Source: JAMXLO01 sp037201625 (GTDB lineage: Bacteria > Pseudomonadota > Alphaproteobacteria > Acetobacterales > Acetobacteraceae). From it: DNA of 64,000 bases. The translations under genes and the position numbers were made by a program. Location of the stretch: NCBI GenBank assembly GCA_037201625.1, contig JBBCGR010000004.1, positions 372,001 to 436,000 of the forward strand, written 5' to 3'. The notes beneath the pieces were generated by a model. The model did no database searches and had not been told where the DNA came from. It saw nothing but the letters and a program-made list of their open reading frames with translations. Below, one piece after another: positions 19,497-28,801 of this stretch. Numbering within the stretch: position 1 is the first letter of the stretch; each line of letters begins with the position of its first letter.

Positions 19497-19679
19497 ATAA
19501 AATCAGCAGGTTAGGCAGGCCAGGCGCGCTTCTGAGAACTTACCAAACCGGTCGGGGCTTCAGCGGGGCTTCACGGAAGCCTGGACACCCTGGGACGCAG
19601 CAGCCCCCTTCAATGGATGAGATTCCACCACCTGCAGGCGGTGCACCGTCCGCAAGCATTTGGTAGGGCGGAATTACGC

Positions 19680-19685
19680 TATACT
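19680..19685 (+). promoter_or_regulatory. Candidate -10 box of the helicase operon
   Basis: TATACT lies 7 bases before the ATG at 19693. No ribosome-binding site lies between them. If used, transcription would begin at or next to the start codon, giving a leaderless mRNA. No convincing -35 box is seen at 16-18 bases; TTGGTA lies only 14 bases upstream. Confidence 0.35.
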
Positions 19686-19692
19686 TACTTCC

Positions 19693-22600
19693 ATGATCGC
19701 CTTCGACGACATCAAGCCCGGCGCCCGGCTCCGCGGACTCACCGGCGGCGGAATCGCCGAGATCGTGCAGGTCGCCCGGTTCGGAGCGGATGCGTTGAAT
19801 CTCGTCTTCCGAGTGGACGGCAGAGTGGCCGAGCGCCTCGTCTATCGCGGCGAGGAAACCGCCTTCGAGCTGATCCAGGCGGGTCACGCCTATGGCTTTG
19901 ACGCCGACGGTGCGCTGCTGCGGCTGGCATCCGAGGCCTACCGCATCCGGCTTGCGCACCTCTTCGATCCCTACCTCGCAGTCAGCGCCTCCCAGATCGA
20001 GGCCCTGCCGCACCAGATCACCGCCGTCTATGGCGAGATGCTACCGCGCCAACCGCTGCGGTTCTTGCTTGCCGACGACCCTGGTGCCGGCAAGACCATC
20101 ATGGCCGGGCTGCTGATCAAGGAGCTGCTGATCCGCGGCGATCTCGACCGCTGCCTTATCGTCGCTCCCGGCAACCTGGTCGAGCAGTGGCAAGATGAGC
20201 TGGCGGAGAAATTCGGTCTCCACTTCGAAGCTCTGACGCGTGACCACATCGAAACATCCGTCACAGGCAATCCCTTCGCCGAGCGCAATCGTCTCATCAT
20301 GCGGCTGGATATGGCCGCGCGCTCGGATGAGCTGAAGGCCAAGCTCAGTGCCGCGCCCGAATGGGACCTTGTCATCTGCGACGAGGCACACCGCATGTCG
20401 GCCTCGTATTTCGGAGGCGAGGTCAAGGAAACTCAGCGCTACAAGCTTGGCAGGTTGCTTGGCACGCGAACGCGCAACCTCCTGCTGATGTCCGCCACGC
20501 CGCACAATGGCAAGGAAGCCGATTTCCAGCTTTTCATGGGCCTTTTGGACGCCGATCGATTTGAAGGTCGATTCCGGGAAGGCATCCATAAGGCCGATGT
20601 CTCGGACATGATGCGCCGGCTGACCAAGGAGGAACTGTATCGCTTCGACGGCACGCCGCTGTTTCCAGAACGCCGCGCCTACACCGCCAGCTACGAGCTC
20701 TCTCCGACGGAGGCCGATCTCTACCAGGCGGTCACCACCTACGTGCGCGAGGAGATGAACCGGGCCGACCGCAACGCCGACGGCGCGAGGCGCAACAACG
20801 TCGGCTTCGCATTACAGATCCTGCAACGCCGCCTCGCCTCGTCCCCCGCTGCCATCCATCGCTCGCTGGAACGCCGGCGCAAGCGGCTGGAGGAGCGCCT
20901 GCGCGAAGAGAAGCTCGGACGTGACAGCGCCAGCGCCCCACTGACGCATGGCCCATCCTTACCCGCTTATGATCCGGACGAGTTGGACGAGGCTCCCGGT
21001 GCCGAAGCGGAAGAGGCCGAACAGACAATCGTCGACTCCGCCACCGCCGCCCAGACCTTGCGGGAGCTCGAAGCTGAGATCGCTATCCTGACCGATCTCG
21101 AAGCCCGCGCGCTGCGTCTCAAACTATCCGGGCAAGACGCGAAATGGCGCGAGCTTGAGAGCATCCTCGATGAGCCGATCATGGTCGATGCTGCCACAGG
21201 CTTGCGCCGGAAACTCCTGATCTTCACTGAGCCAAAGGACACCCTGGAATATCTCGCTCAGAAGATCATTGCTCGCTTCGGCGACGCACAAGCGGTGGTG
21301 GTGGTTCATGGCGGAATAGCGCGTGAGGCCCGCCGTGCCGCCATCGCCGCTTTCAACAGCGATCCTGTGGTGCGGGTCATGGTCGCCAATGATGCTGCTG
21401 GGGAGGGTGTCAACCTCCAGCGCGGCGCGCATCTCATGGTCAACTACGATCTGCCTTGGAATCCGAACCGACTGGAGCAGCGGTTCGGGCGTATCCATCG
21501 CATCGGCCAGACGGAAGTCTGTCATTTGTGGAATCTCTGCGCGACCAACACGCGCGAAGGCGAGGTCTATCGCCGGCTGCTGGAGAAACTGGAGGAGGCC
21601 CGGGCGGCCCTTGGCGGCAAGGTCTACGACGTGCTTGGCGAATTGTTCGAGGGTCAGGCACTGCGCGACCTGCTTGTGGATGCCATCCGCTACGGCGACC
21701 GCCCGGAGAAGAAGGCGGAGCTATTCCGCAAAGTGGATGGCGCCGTCGATGTTGCGACCATCGAGCGCCTCGTCGCTGAGCGAAAACTGACATCGGAGGG
21801 GATGGACCCCAACGCCGTCTCCGCGATTCGCGAAGAGATGGAGCGCGCCCAGGCCCGACGCTTGCAGCCGCACTTCATCGGCGCGTTCTTCCGTGAAGCC
21901 TTCGCACTGCTGGGCGGGCGCATTGCAGAGCGGGAACGTGGCCGATTCGAGATTTCACGTGTGCCGTCGATCCTGAAGGAGCGCGATCGCCTGATCGGCC
22001 GAGCTGATCCGGTGCTGGATCGCTACGCACGCGTCACCTTCGACAAGTCCCTGGTCACGGGCCAGCCGCAGGCGGAATTGCTCGCTCCTGGGCATCCGTT
22101 GCTCGATGCCGCTGTCGATGTTGTCCTGGAACGGTTTCAACCGCTGCTTGCTCAGGGCGCGGTGCTGGTGGACGGAACCGATGCCGGCACCGAGCCGCGG
22201 GTTCTGGTCTATCTCGAACACGCGATCCGCGATGGGCGGGTGGTCAAATCCGGTGAACCGCGAGCGATCTCACAACGGCTGCAATTCATTCAACTCGCGG
22301 AGGGCGGCACGGCGGCGGATGGCGGGGCCGCACCTTATCTGGATTACCGACCGATCACCGCTGAGGAGCGTGAGCTCATTGCCGACGTATTGACCGCCCC
22401 CTGGCTCGCCTCCGGCATCGAGACCCGCGGGTTAGGCTATGCGATCGCCAGCCTGGTCCCCCAACACCTCGCCGAAGTGAAGCGCCGACGCCTTGCTGAG
22501 ATCGATAAGGTCGAGCGCGAGGTCCGCGCGCGCCTGAATCGCGAGATCAATTACTGGGACGCCCGCGCCGCCCGGCTGCGCGAGGAGGAGCGTGCCGGGA

Positions 22601-23232
22601 AGGAGCAGCGGATCAATGCTACCAACGCCGAGGCGACCGCCCAGCGTCTCGTCGAGCGTCTGCATGCGCGACAGGCGGAACTGGACCGAGAGCGCCAGAT
22701 CAGCGCCCTTCCACCCGTGCTACGAGGGGCGGCCCTGGTGATACCGCAAGGGCTGCTGGACGCTCGCGCCGCCCCAAACGTTCAGGCAAAGCCCATGGGC
22801 TTTGCCGACGATCCGGACGCTCGCGCGGCGGTGGAGAGCAGCGCCATGGAGGCGGTAATGGCCGCCGAGCGGCAAATGGGTTTCGCCCCCCGAGACGTGT
22901 CGGCCGAGAAGAAAGGCTGGGACATCGAAAGCCGCGACGTCTCAGGCCATCTCCGCTTCATCGAGGTGAAGGGACGGCATGCCGAAGCGCGCGACGTGAT
23001 CCTGACCAAAAACGAAATCCTCGCCTCTCTGAACGCACCGGAGGCATTCCATCTCGCGCTGGTCCGGGTCGAGAACGGCTTCGCGCACGCGCCCATCTAT
23101 GTCCAACGCTTCTTCCAGCGTGAACTGGGATTCGCCGAAACTGCGGTGATTTTCAACCTTGCCGATCTGCTCTCACTGGCCGTACCCACCACCTGGCAAG
23201 CGAACAAGATGTCCGATCAGGTCGCGCCGTGA
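19693..23232 (+). CDS. SNF2-type helicase with C-terminal DUF3883-like domain (1179 aa)
   Basis: First gene of the defence operon. The N-terminal ATPase lobe has the Walker A motif DDPGAGKT near residue 128 and the box VICDEAHRMSA near 227. The second lobe ends with GEGVNLQRGAHLMVNYDLPW and the motif VI box EQRFGRIHRIGQ near 600. A long coiled, charged region follows. The last ~120 residues (KKGWDIESRDVSGHLRFIEV, then KGRHAEARDVILTKNEI) fit a DUF3883-type nuclease-like domain. ATG 19693 is chosen over an upstream in-frame start because conserved sequence begins there. It overlaps the next gene by 4 bases. Helicases of this type are core parts of DISARM-like and helicase-methylase-ATPase phage-defence systems. 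Confidence 0.85.
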   Translation: MIAFDDIKPGARLRGLTGGGIAEIVQVARFGADALNLVFRVDGRVAERLVYRGEETAFELIQAGHAYGFDADGALLRLASEAYRIRLAHLFDPYLAVSASQIEALPHQITAVYGEMLPRQPLRFLLADDPGAGKTIMAGLLIKELLIRGDLDRCLIVAPGNLVEQWQDELAEKFGLHFEALTRDHIETSVTGNPFAERNRLIMRLDMAARSDELKAKLSAAPEWDLVICDEAHRMSASYFGGEVKETQRYKLGRLLGTRTRNLLLMSATPHNGKEADFQLFMGLLDADRFEGRFREGIHKADVSDMMRRLTKEELYRFDGTPLFPERRAYTASYELSPTEADLYQAVTTYVREEMNRADRNADGARRNNVGFALQILQRRLASSPAAIHRSLERRRKRLEERLREEKLGRDSASAPLTHGPSLPAYDPDELDEAPGAEAEEAEQTIVDSATAAQTLRELEAEIAILTDLEARALRLKLSGQDAKWRELESILDEPIMVDAATGLRRKLLIFTEPKDTLEYLAQKIIARFGDAQAVVVVHGGIAREARRAAIAAFNSDPVVRVMVANDAAGEGVNLQRGAHLMVNYDLPWNPNRLEQRFGRIHRIGQTEVCHLWNLCATNTREGEVYRRLLEKLEEARAALGGKVYDVLGELFEGQALRDLLVDAIRYGDRPEKKAELFRKVDGAVDVATIERLVAERKLTSEGMDPNAVSAIREEMERAQARRLQPHFIGAFFREAFALLGGRIAERERGRFEISRVPSILKERDRLIGRADPVLDRYARVTFDKSLVTGQPQAELLAPGHPLLDAAVDVVLERFQPLLAQGAVLVDGTDAGTEPRVLVYLEHAIRDGRVVKSGEPRAISQRLQFIQLAEGGTAADGGAAPYLDYRPITAEERELIADVLTAPWLASGIETRGLGYAIASLVPQHLAEVKRRRLAEIDKVEREVRARLNREINYWDARAARLREEERAGKEQRINATNAEATAQRLVERLHARQAELDRERQISALPPVLRGAALVIPQGLLDARAAPNVQAKPMGFADDPDARAAVESSAMEAVMAAERQMGFAPRDVSAEKKGWDIESRDVSGHLRFIEVKGRHAEARDVILTKNEILASLNAPEAFHLALVRVENGFAHAPIYVQRFFQRELGFAETAVIFNLADLLSLAVPTTWQANKMSDQVAP

Positions 23233-23657
23233 CACCTCGACAGAGCAGGAACCCCAAACGCCGCCTCGCACCGCCGGATCGCCTCGGCCCGTTGGGTCGG
23301 CAAGCGCTCGCTATTGAGATGACCTATACCGGAAGTGCGTTGCACAAACGGCATCCGGGCGACTACGGGTTCCACCCTCCAGTGAATCCTCGCTCCTGGA
23401 AGTCGCTCTGCGACGGACAACGGGTCATCCTGAAAGCAGAGGCAGCGGAGCTGCTTCGCCAGGGCGTGATTTGCGGCATGTTCAGCGATTTCCCCGATGA
23501 TGGAACGCCGAAATACGTCTGGAGCGTTGATTCCGACGGGGAGGTTTACGAGGCCAAGATCGACAGTCAGGGCTATCACGGTTATCGATTGGAAGAGGAG
23601 GACGATTTTCGGCCCCTCGTCCTAAAGGAATGGGCCAAGCGATGCAGCCCACGCTGA
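23229..23657 (+). CDS. Uncharacterised small protein in the defence operon (142 aa)
   Basis: Starts with GTG inside the stop of the helicase gene (GTGA overlap), which indicates translational coupling. The N-terminal 25 residues are basic. The rest is acidic and aromatic (YGFHPPVNPRSWKSLCDGQR, DDGTPKYVWSVDSDGEVYEA) with no motif that I recognise. No membrane segment or signal is present. Conserved placement between helicase and methylase genes suggests a subunit or regulator, but that is position only. Confidence 0.75.
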   Translation: MTPRQSRNPKRRLAPPDRLGPLGRQALAIEMTYTGSALHKRHPGDYGFHPPVNPRSWKSLCDGQRVILKAEAAELLRQGVICGMFSDFPDDGTPKYVWSVDSDGEVYEAKIDSQGYHGYRLEEEDDFRPLVLKEWAKRCSPR

Positions 23658-24949
23658 GCATCACGGCGGAGTGGGAGCGGCTCGATGAGGGTACGCCAGA
23701 GGAGCGTGCCTGTTTTGCCGCCGTCGGCGTCCTGTGGAACGACCAATGGCTGACGGAAGGGCGCGACGGGTTCGTTAATCGGATTCGCAACGAGCCGCTA
23801 TTATCCGCCTATCATTTGGCAGAGTGGCTGTCCTGGAACTGGTGGCGGCTGCGCTGGGAACCGCGGTCCAATGCGCCGGATTGGGCCTTCGCTCATCGGA
23901 TGGCCACGATCGGCGAAGGTTACGTCTGGCCGAATATCACCATTTTCTCGGATGGCGAGCGAACAGCGTTGATCGCCAAGCCAACCGTAGACCGGGCGGC
24001 TACGGCCTTCCGCTACATCAGCGATTACGCCGCCCTTATGCCATCCCAGGTGTTCGAGGGTGCCGTTGACCGGTTCGTTGGTCAGGTGGTGGGCCAGCTT
24101 CACGCCGGACATATCCAAGGGACGAACCTGCGGCGGCTTTGGTCCGAGTTGACTGATGAGCGGCGCGACCGCGACACGACACGACGACGGAAATTGGAAG
24201 CGCTGCTTGGGCACGACCCCGACGAGGCCGACCCTGCCACCATCGAACGCCTGCTCGTTGATGCGCGCTTGCTCGGTGAGCGCGCGGTGGAGGAACTCGC
24301 GGCGGATCATGCGCAGGGAGGAGGCCTGCTGACCGCCGATGCCCTCCAGCAGACCGCTGACATCAGCGGATTCGCCGCGTCGCCAAACGACGCCGTCCGG
24401 CTCGCCCCACGCGTCCTCCCGCTACCGCGGGATGTCGCCGCTTGGAAGCTGGGTGCCGACGCGGCCCGCACGCTGCGCGAGCAGGAGGGATTGGGCGACG
24501 GACCGATCGGCAACGATAAGCTGACTCGCTTGGTCGGCGTAGAGAGGCGAGCGTTGAGCGACACCAGACCCGGCCCGAAAATGTCCTTCACGCTCGACCG
24601 AAATGAGACCGAAAGCCGGGTCGTGCTGCGTTCGCGCTGGCCGACCGGACGGCGATTCGAACTTGCCCGCTTGCTGGCGGACCGAATTGTTGCCTCGCCG
24701 CACGGCAGGCTGCATGCCGCCACCCGGGCCTATACCTATCGTCAGAAGATGCAGCGCTCCTTCGCGGCCGAACTGCTGAGCCCGTTCGAGGCGGTGGACC
24801 AGATGCTGGCCGGGGACTATTCCGGAGAGGCCCAGCAGGACGTGGCGGAGCATTTCCAGGTCTCCGAACTCACCATCCGCACCCTGCTGGTCAATCACCA
24901 CCGGCTGGAGCGTGAGGAACTCGACGAGGACCTCGGCGCCGCCGCTTAG
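23642..24949 (+). CDS. Uncharacterised defence-operon protein (435 aa)
   Basis: The start at ATG 23642 has AGGA 12 bases upstream; ATG 23630 is in frame but sits directly on that site. It overlaps the previous gene by 16 bases. The N-terminus is Trp-rich (LAEWLSWNWWRLRWEPRS). The C-terminal ~100 residues (FAAELLSPFEAVDQMLAGDY and VAEHFQVSELTIRTLLVNH) resemble the helical tail of ImmA/IrrE-type proteins. The zinc-protease HExxH motif is absent, so peptidase activity is not expected. The tail could bind DNA. It lies 18 bases before the methyltransferase gene in the same operon. Function unknown. Confidence 0.75.
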   Translation: MQPTLSITAEWERLDEGTPEERACFAAVGVLWNDQWLTEGRDGFVNRIRNEPLLSAYHLAEWLSWNWWRLRWEPRSNAPDWAFAHRMATIGEGYVWPNITIFSDGERTALIAKPTVDRAATAFRYISDYAALMPSQVFEGAVDRFVGQVVGQLHAGHIQGTNLRRLWSELTDERRDRDTTRRRKLEALLGHDPDEADPATIERLLVDARLLGERAVEELAADHAQGGGLLTADALQQTADISGFAASPNDAVRLAPRVLPLPRDVAAWKLGADAARTLREQEGLGDGPIGNDKLTRLVGVERRALSDTRPGPKMSFTLDRNETESRVVLRSRWPTGRRFELARLLADRIVASPHGRLHAATRAYTYRQKMQRSFAAELLSPFEAVDQMLAGDYSGEAQQDVAEHFQVSELTIRTLLVNHHRLEREELDEDLGAAA

Positions 24950-24967
24950 CCCGCCGAGGGAGACGCC

Positions 24968-27050
24968 GTGACAATCCGCAAGAAGCTCATCGAGGTCTCG
25001 ATCCCGCTGGAGGAGATCAACAAGGCTTCCGCGCGGGAGAAGTCCATCCGTCACGGCCACCCTTCCACGCTGCATCTGTGGTGGGCGCGGAGGCCATTGG
25101 CGGCGTGCCGGGCGGTGCTGTTTGCACAACTGGTGGACGATCCCTCCGCTTGGCCCGGCCGCTACCCGTTCCCGGAGATCGCCAACGACGAGGAAACGGA
25201 GCGCAAGCGGCTGCATCGGATCATCGAACGTATGGTGCCGTGGGAGGCTTCGAACAACGAGGCCATCCTGAACGAGGCACGATGGGAGATTGCACGGTCG
25301 GTCGCCTGGGGGCTGGGCGAGGAGCCGCCTCCGCGCGAGGACGGGCGGGCCATCCTGGACTATCTGCAGACCAAGGCGCCGCCGGTGTACGACCCGTTCT
25401 CGGGCGGCGGCTCGATCCCGTTGGAAGCACAGCGGTTGGGCCTGCGCGCCTATGGCTCGGACCTCAATCCCGTGGCGGTGCTGATCGGCAAGGCGTTGGT
25501 GGAAATCCCACCGAAATTCGCGGGCCGACCGCCGGTGAACCCGAAGGCGCGGGCAGAAGCAACGAACGGCGCACTGCGCGGGTGGAAGGGCGCGCAGGGG
25601 CTCGCGGACGACGTGCGCTATTACGGCCAATGGATGCGCGACGAGGCGGAGCGGCGCATCGGGCACCTGTATCCGAAGGCTCGGCTGGCAGACGGCACGG
25701 AAGCTACAGTGATCGCCTGGCTGTGGGCGCGCACGGTGCGCTCGCCCGATCCAGCGGCTAAGGGGGCGATGGTACCACTTATTTCCTCCTTCCTGCTCTC
25801 CACCAAGGGAGAGAAGAAAGTTTGGGTAGAGCCGGATATCGATCTTGCCGCACCGGATGGGTATCGGTTTGTAGTACGGACCGATACGCTGTCAAAGGTC
25901 GATGAAGAGCGGCTCAAGAAGGGGACCAAGTCGGCGCGCGGATCAAACTTCGTCTGCGTTCTGACCGGAACAGCAATCAGCAGTGACTATGTCAAAGCGG
26001 AAGGGATGGCGGGACGCATGTCGGACCGTCTTATGGCGATTGTTGCTCAAGACGGACGAAAGCGTGTTTACCAATCGCCGATATCTTGCCATGAGGACAT
26101 GGCACGAACCGCAGAGCCGCAATGGGAGCCAGAGGGTGAATTAGCTGACGACCCACGAAATTTCTGGGTATTGCTCTATGGCTTCAAAACCTTTTCTTCG
26201 CTATTTACGAGGCGCCAGCTAGTAGCACTAACGACTTTCTCCGATCTCGTTGCCGAGGCACGAGAGACCGTACTAGCAGAAGCGCACTCCGGTGGTGGCC
26301 CGTCAGAATATGGAGCTTCTCTTCATGCAGGTGGCACGGGCGCGTTTGCTTACGCCGACGCCGTGGCCACGTATTTGGCATTCGCCGTCAGTAAGGCCTC
26401 TACTCGATCCTGCGGGCTGACGATCTGGGAGCCTGGAATGGGCCGCTTGGCCGGTGCCATGGGACGTCAGGCTCTGCCGATGCAATGGAACTATGCAGAG
26501 ACAAACCCCATTGCCGGTGCGGGGGGCGATATTGCAGGTACCGCTGCATCTGTTGCAGAGAACTTGGACGACCTGGGATTTTACGGCGTTGGTCTCATTC
26601 AACACTTGATTGCCCAGCGGAACACGTTCTCGGACCAGCCCATCGTCATTTCTACGGACCCACCTTACTATGACAACATTGGCTATGCTGATCTCTCCGA
26701 TTTCTTCTATGTCTGGCTTAGGCGGTCACTCGGTGGCATTTGGCCGGATCTCTTTCGTCGCCTGACGACACCAAAAGATGAGGAACTCGTAGCGACACCT
26801 TATCGTCACGGCGGCCGAGCCGGCGCCGACGCATTCTTTATGAAAGGCATGGGCGAGGCACTCTCCGCCATGCACAAATCCGCGGCCGACAATGTGCCGC
26901 TGTCGATTTACTATGCATTCAAACAGTCCGAAATCGGCGAGGACGGAGTCACCTCGGCTGGGTGGGCATCTTTTCTGCAAGCCGTCGTTGATTCCGGGCT
27001 AGTGGTCGATGGCACCTGGCCAATTCGCACGGAGGCGACAAACGCTCTTA
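24968..27050 (+). pseudogene. DUF1156 DNA methyltransferase, 5' part split by IS5-type element
   Basis: The N-terminus (KLIEVSIPLEEINKASAREK, GHPSTLHLWWARRP) is the DUF1156 signature. Motif I for S-adenosylmethionine is YDPFSGGGSIP near residue 140 and motif IV is DPPYYDN near 563, so the order fits N6-adenine or N4-cytosine methylases with motif I first. The gene runs into the IS at 27051 after EATNAL. With the IS and one TTA removed, the frame continues as EATNALKANVNALAS into the second part, giving 966 aa. In related systems this enzyme marks host DNA, so its loss should affect self-protection. The left part alone would read a short tail out of the IS and stop at 27118. Confidence 0.85.
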
Positions 27051-27980
27051 GAGTCCATTTCGAATCGGGTCATCAACGGGCGAGCCGTCGGAGCAGGAGC
27101 GTGGCGGAGGCGGCATAGAGGAATGCTTCGACAGATTGAATGGTTGCTTCGAAGTCCTTCGCCAGCCGCCTGTTGCGGTTGATCCAGGCGAAGAACCGTT
27201 CGACGACCCAGCGCCTGGCGATGACGGCGAAGCCGACCTGGTTGTCGGACTTGCGCACCACCTCGATGCGGATTGGGCTGGCATTGGCCACTCGGGGACC
27301 GGAGTAGCCACCATCGGCATAGCCCAGGGCCACGAATGGCCAGCTCGCGCGTGACGCCCGCAGCAGCGGTCCGGCACCGTCGCGGTCCTGGATGGCGGCG
27401 GAGTGGGCTTGCAGCTTGAGCGCCCGGCCGTCGGTATCGACCATGGCGTGACGCTTGCGGCCCTTGATCTTCTTGCCGGCGTCGTAGCCTCGGATGCCGC
27501 CGCTCTCGGTCGTCCTGACGCTCTGGCTGTCGATGACCACCGCTGTAGGGCTGGCCTCGCGACCGACCCGCTCGCGGTCGAGCATGACCAGACAGTGATT
27601 GATCCTTTCCCATGTGCCGTCGTCACGGAACCGGGCGAACCACCGATAGGTCGTGGAGACAGGCGGGAAGTCCTTTGGCAACAGGCTCCAGGCGATCCCG
27701 CCACGCAGCACGTAGAAGATGGCGTTGATGATCTCACGCATCTCCCACTTGCGATGCCGGCCGCAACACCTCGGTGCAGGCAGGAACGGCGAGAGGATCA
27801 ACCACTCCGCGTCGGTCACATCACTTCCGTAGCGTAGTCCCGCGCGGCTATGCTGCCTGCGGGTGGTCGGCGTCCACATGAGATCTCCGGCAAGGCTTCG
27901 AACACCTGCCCGGAATCACAGACGGCCCGGCCATCCAACCCCCCACAACAAACCTTCCACTATCGTTTCGGAATGGCCTC
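27051..27980 (-). mobile_element. Intact IS5-family element, copy 2 (930 bp), inside the methyltransferase gene
   Basis: Same length and same terminal repeats as the element at 16019-16948, but inverted. The target duplication is TTA at 27048-27050 and 27981-27983. Because the two copies have different duplications, each arose by its own transposition. The short divergence between them suggests a recent event. Confidence 0.92.
27073..27879 (-). CDS. IS5-family transposase, second copy (268 aa)
   Basis: The translation is identical to that of the transposase at 16120-16926, with the same DDE residues (Asp117, Asp189, Glu227). It reads against the defence operon, so any transcript from the IS end is antisense to the split methyltransferase. 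Complete and probably active. Confidence 0.9.
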   Translation of the reverse strand: MWTPTTRRQHSRAGLRYGSDVTDAEWLILSPFLPAPRCCGRHRKWEMREIINAIFYVLRGGIAWSLLPKDFPPVSTTYRWFARFRDDGTWERINHCLVMLDRERVGREASPTAVVIDSQSVRTTESGGIRGYDAGKKIKGRKRHAMVDTDGRALKLQAHSAAIQDRDGAGPLLRASRASWPFVALGYADGGYSGPRVANASPIRIEVVRKSDNQVGFAVIARRWVVERFFAWINRNRRLAKDFEATIQSVEAFLYAASATLLLRRLAR

Positions 27981-27983
27981 TTA

Positions 27984-28801
27984 AGGCCAACGTGAACGCC
28001 CTTGCCTCCGCAATCGTCCTGACCTGCCGCAAGCTTAGCGCTACCGCGCAAACGGTCACCCGCGCGGAGTTCATCCGCGCGCTGAAGCGCGACATGCCAG
28101 AGGCGATAGATAAGATCCGAAGGGCCGGCGTCGGCCCGGTGGACATGCCCCAATCGGTCATCGGCCCTGGCATGGGTGTCTTTACCCGCTATGCGCGCGT
28201 GCTGGAAGACGACGACTCGGCCATGGGAGTAAAGACCGCGCTCGCATTAATCAACCGCGTCTGGGGCGAAATCGAGAACGATCTCGACGCCAACTTTGAC
28301 TCGGAAACCCAGGTCGCGCTCGCTTGGTTCGCCACCTACGGCTTCGACGCGCGCAGCTCCGGCGACCTGATCTCGCTCGCCAACGCGAAGAACATCCCCT
28401 CTAGCGCCCTATTCCGGTCCGGTGTCTTCGAGGATCTGCACGGCAAGACCCGCATCACCCCGCGCGCCTCCCTGCCCGAGGACTGGTCCCCCGCCACCGA
28501 CAAGACGTTCACGGTTTGGGAATGCGTGCAGCACACCGCCCGCGTGCTCAACGCCAAGGACGGCGGTGCCGAGGCAGCCGCGAAACTCGTCGCTGCGATG
28601 GGCAGCAAGGCCGAGGACGCCCGCGCGCTCGCCTATCGCCTCTACGAGATCGCCTCACAGAAGGGCTGGAACGCCGAGGCACTCGTCTATAACGAACTCG
28701 CCGAGGAATGGACGCATCTGGAAGATGCGGCGTCACGGTTTGACGCGACCGGTAATCCTGCCGAACCCGCGCAGGCCGCCTTGAGCTTCGGAGGCCCATG
28801 A
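27984..28801 (+). pseudogene. DUF1156 DNA methyltransferase, 3' part after the IS
   Basis: Continues the methyltransferase after the insertion. In the restored frame it starts KANVNALASAIVLTCRKLSA and ends PAEPAQAALSFGGP, with conserved blocks YARVLEDDDSAMGVKTALAL, then DFEAN-type sequence (LDANFDSETQVALAWFATYG). It has no start codon of its own with a ribosome-binding site; an open frame reads in from the IS at 27863. The stop overlaps the start of the DUF499 gene by 4 bases, so the downstream ATPase may lose translational coupling as well. Confidence 0.85.
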
